Source: Lichenicola sp964247755
GTDB lineage: Bacteria > Pseudomonadota > Alphaproteobacteria > Acetobacterales > Acetobacteraceae
Assembly: GCA_964247755.1 (NCBI GenBank)
Contig: CAXTVX010000008.1
Span: 1 to 64,000, forward strand
Length of the DNA stretch: 64,000 nucleotides
Reading direction: 5' to 3'
The translations under genes and the position numbers were made by a program. Below, one piece after another: positions 52,008 to 60,346 of the stretch (within the stretch, counting starts at the first letter, position 1; the number at the start of each line of letters is the position of its first letter). A model generated the notes under the pieces. That model ran no database searches. It saw nothing but the letters and a program-made list of their open reading frames with translations, and was not told where the DNA came from.

Positions 52008-52358
52008 ATGCGCGTTTCCTGGATCCCGCTGTTGATCCTCGCCTCGGTGACGGGATGCAGCCTTGGCACGGGGATCGTGCTGGTGGGCCCGAACCTCTAC
52101 GTGCTGGCGGAGCAGCGGGCGCCGGTGCTGGGCGGCGGCTTCGAGGCGCACAAGGCGGTGCTGACCGAGGCGGACGGGTTCTGCCGGCGGCAGGGCACTG
52201 TGGCCCAGATCCTGGACCTTCGTCCGGATGGCGATCCGTTCACGCCGTACTATCCCACCGCCTTCGATGCCACGTTCCGCTGCCTGCCGAGCGCGGCGCC
52301 GGCAGCGACGGCGTCGGGCAGCAGGATTGGCGGTCCCGGAGGAGCTTCCGGTTCCTGA
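52008..52358 (+). CDS. Lipoprotein of unknown function, 116 aa
   Basis: Begins MRVSWIPLLILASVTGCSLG: a lipoprotein signal with V-T-G-C and Cys17. The mature part has GGFEAHKAVLTEADGFCRRQ and a PYYPTAFDATFRC segment; two Cys may pair. This fits a family of short alphaproteobacterial lipoproteins without known function. A ggaagg site lies 8 bases before the ATG. Confidence 0.7.
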   Translation: MRVSWIPLLILASVTGCSLGTGIVLVGPNLYVLAEQRAPVLGGGFEAHKAVLTEADGFCRRQGTVAQILDLRPDGDPFTPYYPTAFDATFRCLPSAAPAATASGSRIGGPGGASGS

Positions 52359-52483
52359 AGGGAGACCGCATGTCCCGGCCGGCTCTCCGGCCGCCGGTGG
52401 TGACCTTCGTTCCGCCGCATCGGCAAGATCGTCGGCGACCTCCGGTGGCCTGGCATAGGGACATGGCGTATCCGGTGCGGCGG

Positions 52484-53296
52484 TCAGAGGGCCTGTCGGA
52501 TGGTCGGCCGGCCTGCCTCGGCCAGGAAGCGTCGGAGGAGGGCGTTGAACGGTGCCGGCGCCTCGAAGGGAGGGAAGTGGCCCAGCCCGGGCATCTCGTG
52601 CAGCACCGCGCCCCTGATCAGGCCGGCTATCGTCTCGCCGGCCGAAATTGGCGCGTTCACGTCCGCGCCGCCAACCACTACCAGGGTCGGGCAGGCGATC
52701 GAGGGAAGCTGCGCCTGCAGGTCCAGCCCGGCGATCATCTCCCACATGGAGGCGTGGAACTCCGGGTCCTGCAGCAGGAGGCTCCTGGTCGCGCGGTCGA
52801 GCATGTCGGGCCGCCGCTCGCGGAACGCCGGCGTGAACCAGCGCTGGTTGGACAGCTGCGCGATCTTCGCCATGCCCTCGGTGCGCGCCACCCGCGCGCG
52901 TTCGCGCAACGCGTCGCGGACCGGCTCGGGAAACGTGCACAGGGTGGTGACGAGGGACAGCGAGCAGACGAGGTCGGGACGTTGCAGCGCCACCACCTGG
53001 GCGATCATGCCGCCGACCGACATTCCCACCAGGTGGACGGGGCCTGCATCCAGATGGGCGAGAACGGCTTCGACGTGTCGTGCCAGCAGGTCGAAGCTGG
53101 GCGGCGCGTCCAGCTGTCCGGACAGGCCGTGGTTCGGCATGTCGAGGGCGATGACGTCGTGATCGCGCCCGAACTCCTCGAACTGCGCGCCCCACCACGT
53201 CAGGTCCAGCCCGACCGGATGCAGCAGCACGACGGGGCGGCCACCCCTCGGGCCGGTCCGCACGAAGTTGATGTCGGACGTTCCGCGGAGTGCCAT
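52484..53296 (-). CDS. Alpha/beta hydrolase (enol-lactonase/haloperoxidase type)
   Basis: A 270-residue cytosolic hydrolase. The fold is clear: VVLLHPVGLDLTWWGAQFEE, then ALDMPNHGLSG, nucleophile Ser in VGMSVGGMIAQ, acid in VVVGGADVNAP and His in MPGLGHFPPFEAP. The layout resembles 3-oxoadipate enol-lactonase (PcaD), but the substrate is not fixed by sequence. The start at 53296 has gaagga 9 bases upstream. It is divergent from the TetR gene, which probably represses it. Confidence 0.85.
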   Translation of the reverse strand: MALRGTSDINFVRTGPRGGRPVVLLHPVGLDLTWWGAQFEEFGRDHDVIALDMPNHGLSGQLDAPPSFDLLARHVEAVLAHLDAGPVHLVGMSVGGMIAQVVALQRPDLVCSLSLVTTLCTFPEPVRDALRERARVARTEGMAKIAQLSNQRWFTPAFRERRPDMLDRATRSLLLQDPEFHASMWEMIAGLDLQAQLPSIACPTLVVVGGADVNAPISAGETIAGLIRGAVLHEMPGLGHFPPFEAPAPFNALLRRFLAEAGRPTIRQAL

Positions 53297-53367
53297 CGAT
53301 ATCGATCCTTCGTGACACCCACAGTCGCAGCAGGAGGTTCGGCACCCTCCCGCAGAACCGGATGTCA

Positions 53368-53392
53368 ATTACGATACATGACGTAGCGTAAT
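53368..53392. promoter_or_regulatory. Palindromic operator, probably for the TetR regulator
   Basis: A 25-base imperfect palindrome with outer arms attacg and cgtaat and inner tacat/gacgta. It lies in the 131-base divergent spacer, 72 bases before the hydrolase start and 36 before the regulator start. It is the usual kind of TetR/AcrR site. Confidence 0.6.
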
Positions 53393-53427
53393 ATATCGCC
53401 ACTTCAAGATCGCGCGGAGCCTCAACG

Positions 53428-54087
53428 ATGCAGCATCTGCCGGAGGATCCGGGGACAGGATCCGAGGGCCCGGTCGTCAAGGCTGCGCGTCCAGCCGGCC
53501 GGCCGCGCAGCGAGGACGCGCGGCGCGCGGTGCTGGACGCCGCCTATGCGATCCTGGTGGAGACGGGTCTCGCCCGCTTCTCCACCGAGGCCGTCGCGTC
53601 GCGCTCCGGGGTGGCGCGGACCACGATCTATCGCTGGTGGCCCAGCAGGGGGCTGCTCGCGATCGAAAGCTTCCTCGACGCGTTCAGGCCGCAACTCGCC
53701 TACGTCCGCACCGATGACGTCGCCGCGGATTTCAGGCTGCTGATCGACTCGCTGGCGCGGGCGCTGGGCGGACCGGCGGGCAGGGTCGCCGCCTCGGTCA
53801 TCGCGCAGGCGCAGAGCGAGCCGGCGATCCGCCAGATGTTCCTGGAGGCGTTCTCGGAGCCGCTGCGTCAGGAAAGCGCGCGGCTCCTGAAGCGCGGCAT
53901 CGAGCACGGCGCGTTTCGTGCCGACCTCGACGTGCCGGTGGTTCTCGATGCCGCGGTCGGTGCGATCTACCTGCGCCTCCTGTTCGGCCAGCCCCTCGAT
54001 GCCGCCTGGTCGAGCGCGCTGTCCGACACCGTGCTGCGGGGCTGCCTGGCCGGGCAGCCCAGGCCGGCGCGGCAGCCAGCGGCGTGA
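53428..54087 (+). CDS. TetR/AcrR-family transcriptional repressor
   Basis: A 219-residue regulator. The N-terminal HTH at ~30-80 reads RRAVLDAAYAILVETGLARF, TEAVASRSGVARTTIYRWWP. The C-terminal domain (TetR_C_33-like) has IAQAQSEPAIRQMFLEAFSE and ends in a disordered tail. It is divergent from the hydrolase at 52484-53296, with a palindrome between them. The inducer is unknown. Confidence 0.9.
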   Translation: MQHLPEDPGTGSEGPVVKAARPAGRPRSEDARRAVLDAAYAILVETGLARFSTEAVASRSGVARTTIYRWWPSRGLLAIESFLDAFRPQLAYVRTDDVAADFRLLIDSLARALGGPAGRVAASVIAQAQSEPAIRQMFLEAFSEPLRQESARLLKRGIEHGAFRADLDVPVVLDAAVGAIYLRLLFGQPLDAAWSSALSDTVLRGCLAGQPRPARQPAA

Positions 54088-54273
54088 CCGTCCCCGCATC
54101 CTGACCGGCCCGTCGCGCTTCGGCCGCGTCGCTGCCGCGGACACGGCTGGCGGATGGCGGATGGCGGCAGCCCATCCTGCCGCAGGTGCGCGCACCGCCA
54201 CGGATCGCGGCCCCGACAGCCGCTTCGGGCGGACACGCCGTCGTTGGCTGGCCGGTTCCTGGCGACGCCCCAT

Positions 54274-55425
54274 ATGGCTCCCATGGATCGCAGCTTCCCC
54301 CTGACCCGCGCCGATGGGCTCGCCCGTCTTTCCGAGTTCGCCGCCAGCATGGGCAGTGCCTATGCCGGCGGCCGCAACACCGATCGCGGACCGGACGAGG
54401 AAGCGACCACCTCGGCGCTGTCGCCCTACCTGCGCCGCCGGCTGCTGCTGGAGCGCGAGGCGGCGGCGGCGGCGCTGGGCGCGCATGGACCCGATGCAGC
54501 CGAGCGGTTCGTGCACGAGGTGTTCTGGCGCAGCTACTTCAAGGGCCATCTGGAAACACGGCCGGCGCTATGGACCGACTACGGACGCCTGGTCGCGGAG
54601 GGCCGGGCGCGGATGGCGACCAGCTCCGGGTTGCGCCGCGCGGTCGAGGACGCGACGGCGGGACGCACCGGCATCGACGGGTTCGACGACTGGGCTTGCG
54701 AGCTCGCGGAAACCGGCTGGCTGCACAACCACGCCCGCATGTGGTTCGCCTCGATCTGGATCTTCACCCTGCGGCTGCCCTGGGCGCTGGGTGCCGACCT
54801 GTTCATGCGCCGGCTGATCGATGGCGATCCGGCCAGCAACACGCTGTCCTGGCGCTGGGTGGCCGGTCTGCACACGCGCGGCAAGCCATATGCGGCGCGC
54901 GCCGAGAACATCCGGCGCTACACCGACGGCCGGTACGATCCGGTCGGGCTGGTGGAGAACCCGACGGCGCTGCAGGAGGAGACGACTGTGGGCATGCAGC
55001 CGCTGCCGCCGCCGGACGCGGCGCCGCAGGGCGACGTGGCGCTGCTGCTGCACGGGGACGACCTGAACCCGGAAACGCTGCCACTGGGCCAGGCGCGGGT
55101 GCGCCGGGCCGGCGGACTGCTCGCCCATCCGGAGGGCGCCTCGGCGCGGGTCGTGGCCGCCAACCAGGAGGCGATGACGGACGCGCTGGCGCGAGCGGAG
55201 GCGCATTTCGGCTGTCCCGCCGGGCTGGCGACGGAGGGCTGGGCGGAGGATCTTCCGGTACTGGCGGCCTGGGCGCCGGTCGGTCCGTCCGCCTCGGCGC
55301 TGCCGCCCTGCCTGCGCCTCCGCCGCAGCTGGGACAGCCTGAGCTGGCCGCATGCCGGCCGCGGCTTCTTCCAGATGAAGTCGGCGATCCCGGAGATCCT
55401 GAGGGCGGAGGGTCTGCCGGGCTGA
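54274..55425 (+). CDS. Photolyase/cryptochrome-like FAD protein with unusual domain order
   Basis: A 383-residue protein. Residues ~10-245 are the photolyase FAD-binding domain: RGPDEEATTSALSPYLRRRL, EVFWRSYFKGHLE, NHARMWFASIW, GDPASNTLSWRWVAGLHTRG and a YDPVG-type end. The N-terminal alpha/beta antenna domain of normal photolyases (~470 aa) is missing. Instead, after a linker, residues ~255-383 form an alpha/beta section beginning VALLLHGDDLNPETLPLG and containing VVAANQEAMTDALARAEAHF, which may be a permuted or unrelated Rossmann unit. DNA repair or light sensing is possible. Start tentative (ATG 54274 or 54283). Confidence 0.75.
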   Translation: MAPMDRSFPLTRADGLARLSEFAASMGSAYAGGRNTDRGPDEEATTSALSPYLRRRLLLEREAAAAALGAHGPDAAERFVHEVFWRSYFKGHLETRPALWTDYGRLVAEGRARMATSSGLRRAVEDATAGRTGIDGFDDWACELAETGWLHNHARMWFASIWIFTLRLPWALGADLFMRRLIDGDPASNTLSWRWVAGLHTRGKPYAARAENIRRYTDGRYDPVGLVENPTALQEETTVGMQPLPPPDAAPQGDVALLLHGDDLNPETLPLGQARVRRAGGLLAHPEGASARVVAANQEAMTDALARAEAHFGCPAGLATEGWAEDLPVLAAWAPVGPSASALPPCLRLRRSWDSLSWPHAGRGFFQMKSAIPEILRAEGLPG

Positions 55426-55481
55426 AGCAGCGAAGGCGCCTCACCGTCTCATCGTTCGGCCCGGCCGGGGTGGGAGGCAGC

Positions 55482-56762
55482 TCAGTCCAGCACCGACAGC
55501 GCCTGGGTCAGGTCGGCCACCAGGTCGTCCGCGTTCTCGAGCCCGATGCTGAGCCGGATCAGCCCGTCGGTGACGCCGATGCGGGCGCGCAGCTCGGCCG
55601 GCACGCCGGAATGGGTAGTCGAGGCGGGATGGCAGGCGAGCGACTCGGTCCCGCCCAGGCTGACCGCCAGCTTGAACAGCCTGAGCCGGTTCAGCACCCG
55701 GAACGCGTCCGCCTGCCCGCCGGCGATCTCGATGCCGAAGGTCGAGCCCGGGCCGGTGCACTGCGCGGCGTAGATCCGGCGCACCGTCTCGGACCCGCGC
55801 TCCGCGCCGAGCGCGTGCACTGCGACCACCTTCGGGTGCACGTCCATGGCGCGGATCACGGCGTCGCAGTGGCTGGCGGAGGCGTGCACGCGGATCGCCA
55901 GGGTTTCCAGCGACCGGCCGACCATCCAGCAGGAATGCGGGTCGAGCTGGGTGCCGATCGCGCTGCGCAGCAGGCGGATCGGCCGCAGCAGCGCCTGGGC
56001 GCCGGCCACCATGCCGCCGATCAGGTCGCTGTGGCCGCCGATGTACTTGGTCAGCGACGCCACCACCAGGTCGGCGCCGTGGCGCAGCGGCTGCTGGAAC
56101 ACCGGGCTCAGCATGGTGTTGTCGCACAGCACCAGCGGACGCAGCCCGGTCGCCTCGCCCACCCGGTCCGACGCCGCCCGCACCGCGGCAATGTCGACCA
56201 GCGTGTTCAACGGGTTGGACGGCGTCTCGATCATGATCAGGCTGAGGCGGCCGAGCCGGCCGGCGGCGAGGGCGGCGGCGTGGATGGCTTCGGGGTCACC
56301 GCCGTCGGGGAAGCCGTGCGCGGTGATGCCGAGGTTGGCCAGGGTGCGGGCCAGCAGCGTCTCGGTGCCGCCGTAGAGCGGCTGGCTGTGCAGGATGACG
56401 TCGCCGGGTCGCGCGGTGGCCAGGATCGCGGTGGTGATCGCGGCCATGCCGGAGCTGAACGCCAGCGCCGCCTCGGCTGCCTCGTAGATCGCCAGCCGGT
56501 CCTCGATGATCTCGCTGTTGGGGTGGTTGAACCGGGAATAGACCAGCCCTGCCCCACCGTCCGGCACCGGCTTGCGTCCGGCGACCACGTCGAAGAAGTC
56601 GCGCCCCTCCTCGGCCGAGCCGAACACGAAGGTCGAGGTCAGGAACACCGGCGGCTTGACCGAGCCCTCCGACAGCGACGGGTCGTAGCCGTAGCCGAGC
56701 ATCAGCGTTTCCGGCGCCAGCACGCGGTCGCCGATCGTCCTGTCGTGGCTGTTGTCCCCCAT
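55482..56762 (-). CDS. Cystathionine gamma-synthase/lyase family PLP enzyme
   Basis: A 426-residue Cys/Met-metabolism PLP enzyme. Seen are GLVYSRFNHPNSEIIEDRLA, FSSGMAAITTAIL, the PLP lysine in VASLTKYIGGHSDLIGG, SNPLNTLVDIAAV and SLGGTESLACHPASTTHSG, typical of cystathionine gamma-lyase or methionine gamma-lyase types. The reaction (gamma-synthase, gamma-lyase or Met gamma-lyase) cannot be fixed. The ATG at 56762 is preceded by gagggg. It is divergent from an amino-acid permease, which suggests a sulfur amino acid use role for the pair. Confidence 0.92.
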   Translation of the reverse strand: MGDNSHDRTIGDRVLAPETLMLGYGYDPSLSEGSVKPPVFLTSTFVFGSAEEGRDFFDVVAGRKPVPDGGAGLVYSRFNHPNSEIIEDRLAIYEAAEAALAFSSGMAAITTAILATARPGDVILHSQPLYGGTETLLARTLANLGITAHGFPDGGDPEAIHAAALAAGRLGRLSLIMIETPSNPLNTLVDIAAVRAASDRVGEATGLRPLVLCDNTMLSPVFQQPLRHGADLVVASLTKYIGGHSDLIGGMVAGAQALLRPIRLLRSAIGTQLDPHSCWMVGRSLETLAIRVHASASHCDAVIRAMDVHPKVVAVHALGAERGSETVRRIYAAQCTGPGSTFGIEIAGGQADAFRVLNRLRLFKLAVSLGGTESLACHPASTTHSGVPAELRARIGVTDGLIRLSIGLENADDLVADLTQALSVLD

Positions 56763-56906
56763 CACCCGTCCCCTCGTGCGCGTCCCGGTCTGATGGCACG
56801 ATGCGCCGGTCCGTCGCGCGATGCACGCCAAAGCGACCGGAGGGCGCCGTTGCCACCGCGGGCGAAACGTGTTGCGCCGCCACCGGAGGGCGTGCAGCCT
56901 CGGCCG

Positions 56907-58235
56907 ATGACCAACCAGGTGCAGCGCGACGCCGTCCTGCGCCGGCACATCGGCCCGCTGGCGCTGGCGGCCGCGGTGGTGAACGGCGTGGTCGGCGCCG
57001 GCATCTTCACCCTGCCCGCCGCCATGGCGCAGGCGGCCGGTGCGCGTGCCCCACTCGCCTTCCTGCTGTGCGCGGCTGCGATGAGCGCGGTGGTGCTGTG
57101 CTTCGCCGAGGCGGGCAGCCGGCTGCCGACCAGCGGCGGCGTCTACGGCACGGTGACGGCAGCACTCGGCCCGATGGCCGGCTTCGTGTGCGGGATGCTG
57201 ACCTGGATGGCCAGCGTGCTGGCCTGCGGCGGCATCGCCGGCGCCCTGGCCGGCACGGTCGGCACCGTGGTGCCGGCGCTGGCGTCGGGACCGGGCCGGG
57301 CGGCGGTGATCCTGTCGTCGATCGGTGCCATCGCCGCGATCAACCTGCGCGGCGTGCGGCAGGCGGCCTGGATGGTCTCCGCCATCACGGCCGTCAAGCT
57401 GGTGCCGCTGCTGCTGTTCGTGGCGGTGGGTGCTGCGGCCCTGGCGGCGGGCGGCGTGCCGCGCCCGCCGCCGCTGCCGGTGACGCACGGGGCTGGGCTG
57501 GCGGATGCGGTGATCCTGGGGATCTTCGCGTTCAGCGGCATGGAAACGCCGCTCGCCGCCAGCGGCGAGGTTGCCGACGGCCATCGCGCCGTGCCGCGGG
57601 CGGTGTTCGGGGCGATGGGGTTCGTGCTGGTGCTGTATGTCGGCATCCAGCTGGTGTCGCAGCGCCTGCTGGGCCTGCGGCTGATCGGCCAGCCGGCGCC
57701 GCTCGCCGCCGCGGCGTCGCTGGCCGGGCCGCTGGCGCGGGCGGTGCTGGTGGCGGGGGCCGGCCTGTCCATGCTGGGCTGGATGGGCAGCGACATCCTG
57801 GGAGCGCCGCGCATCCTGTTCGCCTTCGCCCGGGACGGGCTGCTGCCGCGCATCCTGGGCCGCGCCGGCCCGCGCAGCCATGCGCCGGACGTCGCCATCC
57901 TGGTCCACGCTGCGGTCGCAGCCGGGCTGGCGTTGTCGGGAAGCTTCACCGGCCTGATCGTGGCCTCCACGCTCAACACCGCCGGGCTGTACTTCCTCGC
58001 CTGCGGCGCGGCCTGGGTGCTGCACCGGCGCGATACCCGCACCCTCGGCGAGCCGGTGAGCTTCCGGCTGCTGCCGGCGGCCTCGCTGTGCGGCATGACG
58101 GCGATGCTGCTGCTGGCCTGCGTGGCGCCGCGCGACGAGCTGCTAGGGCTCGTCGCCGTGATCGTCGCCAGCGTCGTGCTCTATGCGGCGATGCGCCGAA
58201 TCATCCCCGTCGGACGCCAGGCTCGCCTATCCTGA
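56907..58235 (+). CDS. APC-family amino acid permease
   Basis: A 442-residue protein with about twelve helices. The first has VVNGVVGAGIFTLPAAMAQA, the unwound substrate loop of APC transporters, and helix 6 has GIFAFSGMETPLAASGEVAD, the second substrate site. It imports or exchanges an amino acid or amine. Divergent from the PLP enzyme with a 144-base spacer; the substrate may be a sulfur amino acid, but this is inference from position only. Confidence 0.9.
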   Translation: MTNQVQRDAVLRRHIGPLALAAAVVNGVVGAGIFTLPAAMAQAAGARAPLAFLLCAAAMSAVVLCFAEAGSRLPTSGGVYGTVTAALGPMAGFVCGMLTWMASVLACGGIAGALAGTVGTVVPALASGPGRAAVILSSIGAIAAINLRGVRQAAWMVSAITAVKLVPLLLFVAVGAAALAAGGVPRPPPLPVTHGAGLADAVILGIFAFSGMETPLAASGEVADGHRAVPRAVFGAMGFVLVLYVGIQLVSQRLLGLRLIGQPAPLAAAASLAGPLARAVLVAGAGLSMLGWMGSDILGAPRILFAFARDGLLPRILGRAGPRSHAPDVAILVHAAVAAGLALSGSFTGLIVASTLNTAGLYFLACGAAWVLHRRDTRTLGEPVSFRLLPAASLCGMTAMLLLACVAPRDELLGLVAVIVASVVLYAAMRRIIPVGRQARLS

Positions 58236-58400
58236 CCGCCAGGCTTGCGCGAGCGGCGTTGCGATCGACCCCAGGGTGCTGCGGGATGACCGGAGCCGGC
58301 CCGTTGCCGGCGGCGGCTGCGGACCGGCAGGGACGGATGGCCGGGATCGGCTGCATCGCCGGACGACGCGACGTCGCTTGCAGCCGCCGTGCCGGATGCG

Positions 58401-58994
58401 TCAGGCGTGACGCCAGAGCTGCGTGAGCGGGCCGTGCGCGCCGGCGAGCGGGTCGGTCGACGGAAACGGCAGGCGCTCCATGCGCGCCAGGGCGTCGGAC
58501 GGCAGCGGGCTGCGGCAGATGTCCCAGCTCTGGCCGGGCGGATAGGCGCCAACCACCAGGAAGTCGTCATCCGCATCCAGCCTGCAGTGCCCGGTGCCGG
58601 CGGGCAGCACGGCCACGTCGCCGGCGCGCACGTCGACGATGCGCCCGTCCGGGCCGCCCAGCATCAGGCGCGCGGAGCCTCCGGCGAAACCCAGCACCTC
58701 GTGCGCGGTGGAATGGAAGTGGTGAAACGGATACACGCCGTTGCGCCACTGCGGCGGCCAGCCGTTGCGGGTGAACAGCGCCTCGTGCGAGGACGCGGGA
58801 TCCGGGCCCGCCACCGGCAAGGCCGCCCGGTACAGGATCACCGGAAGACGGTCGTTGTTCGGCACCCAGCCGTTCCGGGCGAGGAGGAAAGACTCCACCT
58901 TCCCGTCCGGCTCCGCCGCCTCCGCACCCGTCCGCGTCAGCATGATCCCGAGGCTCGCGAGCAGGGCCTGGAACCGGCGCCGATCGAGGTTCAT
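58401..58994 (-). CDS. Tat-exported cupin protein (YjlB-like)
   Basis: A 197-residue cupin. The N-terminus MNLDRRRFQALLASLGIML has the R-R-x-F-x-x-L pattern of a Tat signal, which would export a folded, metal-bound protein. The mature part has WPPQWRNGVYPFHHFHSTAHE, with H-x-x-H/H metal ligands, and GDVAVLPAGTGH. YjlB-type cupins are small metal enzymes without known reaction. Isolated gene. Confidence 0.85.
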   Translation of the reverse strand: MNLDRRRFQALLASLGIMLTRTGAEAAEPDGKVESFLLARNGWVPNNDRLPVILYRAALPVAGPDPASSHEALFTRNGWPPQWRNGVYPFHHFHSTAHEVLGFAGGSARLMLGGPDGRIVDVRAGDVAVLPAGTGHCRLDADDDFLVVGAYPPGQSWDICRSPLPSDALARMERLPFPSTDPLAGAHGPLTQLWRHA

Positions 58995-59305
58995 GGTCCG
59001 ACCTTCCCGTGCATACGGGAGGGCAACGCCCGGCTTCCGGGACGGATGCCTGATGCCTGCATCCTCCCGGGCCGGTCGCAGACCGAGGCGATGACAGCAC
59101 ACGCTTCCGGACCTGACCTTCCATCGCCGGCGGCACCGCATCGGGAGCGTCCTGGCCGCGTCCGAGGGCTGGTGCCGCGTCGCGACCCGCCACATGCCGA
59201 CGCGCTCGCACCTTCCCGGCTCTCCGCATCGCAGCCGTCGTCGCCTTCCGGCTGCCACGGTGGGTCGTGGAGCCGGCATCATGCACAGCTCGATGAAGCG
59301 GGGGT
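58995..59305. other. Intergenic stretch, nothing recognised
   Basis: About 310 bases between two minus-strand genes, without a gene-like frame or a clear terminator. Confidence 0.35.
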
Positions 59306-60271
59306 TCAGGCCGACCTCGCATCCGTCCCCGCCGGCGTGAGGCCGGGCCGCCGGCGCGCGTCGCGCGGCGATTGCCCGAGCGTCAGGCGGATGATGACCG
59401 CGACGAGTGCCAGGATCGGCAGCACGAGCCAGCTTCCCTCCGGCCCGGCGGAACCGCCCGACAGCCAGATCGGGCCGTGCAGGTCGGTCACGAGGAGGGA
59501 GTCGCGGGCCGGCATGCCGCTGTCGGGGGCGCCGAACACGAAGGTCTCGGTGAAGTCCCATGCGGCATGCCATCCCCATGCGAACCACAGGCCGCCGCTC
59601 CGCCGGAAGCTGTAGGCGAGCACGAGCCCCGAGAAGACCACGCCCACGATGCCCGCCGGGGACTCGCCCGGGTGGGGGAGGTGCAGGAGCGCGAACACGA
59701 CGCTGCTGATCGCAGCGGCTGGCCAGAACGAGATCGCCCGGCTGAGTGCGACCAGGGGGTAGCCACGCAGCAGGCCCTCCTCGGAGATCGCGACCAGCGC
59801 GAACACCAGGAGGTAGCCGAGCCCGTGCCGGACCACCTCCCCGGGCGGCGAGGAGGTCAGGTGCACGCTCGCCCCGTGCAGACCGGCGATGGAGCCGACC
59901 AGGAGCGCCATGACGCCCAACCCGCTCGCCACGCCGATCGCGAGATGCCGGATCCGGTTGCCGGTTCCCCACCCGAACGAGGTCGCATCGTCGTGCGTGA
60001 TCGCCACCATCAGCGCGGTGGGCACCACGACGGTCGTCAGCACGACGACGGACTGCGAGGCCAGCAGCAGCCCGATCGAAGGCAGGGCGCTCTGGTCGGG
60101 ATGGATGTGGAGGACGGCCTCGAGGATGGTGAGTGCCAGGCCGACGAAGATCGCCACGAACAGCATGTCCAGGCCGAAGCGCAGCCCGGCCCTGACCCGG
60201 CCACGACCATCGGGGGCCACCCTCAGGCAGGGAGGCACGGCGCCTCCGGTCCGATCCGACGTTCGGTCCAT
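59306..60271 (-). CDS. CPBP-family intramembrane metalloprotease
   Basis: A 321-residue membrane protein with about eight hydrophobic helices. The CPBP/Rce1 motifs are visible: SEEGLLRGY (E-E-x-x-x-R, about residue 165), FALLHLPHP (F-x-x-x-H) and WGWHAAWDF as the final H-x-x-x-D/N. Relatives cleave prenylated or other membrane proteins, or act in bacteriocin immunity. Nothing near it gives the substrate. Confidence 0.87.
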   Translation of the reverse strand: MDRTSDRTGGAVPPCLRVAPDGRGRVRAGLRFGLDMLFVAIFVGLALTILEAVLHIHPDQSALPSIGLLLASQSVVVLTTVVVPTALMVAITHDDATSFGWGTGNRIRHLAIGVASGLGVMALLVGSIAGLHGASVHLTSSPPGEVVRHGLGYLLVFALVAISEEGLLRGYPLVALSRAISFWPAAAISSVVFALLHLPHPGESPAGIVGVVFSGLVLAYSFRRSGGLWFAWGWHAAWDFTETFVFGAPDSGMPARDSLLVTDLHGPIWLSGGSAGPEGSWLVLPILALVAVIIRLTLGQSPRDARRRPGLTPAGTDARSA

Positions 60272-60346
60272 CCCCCGACCCTTTCCGGCATGACCATCCG
60301 ATCAGACCAGATCGCGCGACCGGCACAAGGGAGCGTGGGCCCGGGC

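Noticed and set aside
54186..58235. A 1349-codon plus-strand frame
   Set aside because: It passes out of frame through the photolyase-like gene and antisense through the PLP enzyme; only the final permease part (from 56907) is real.
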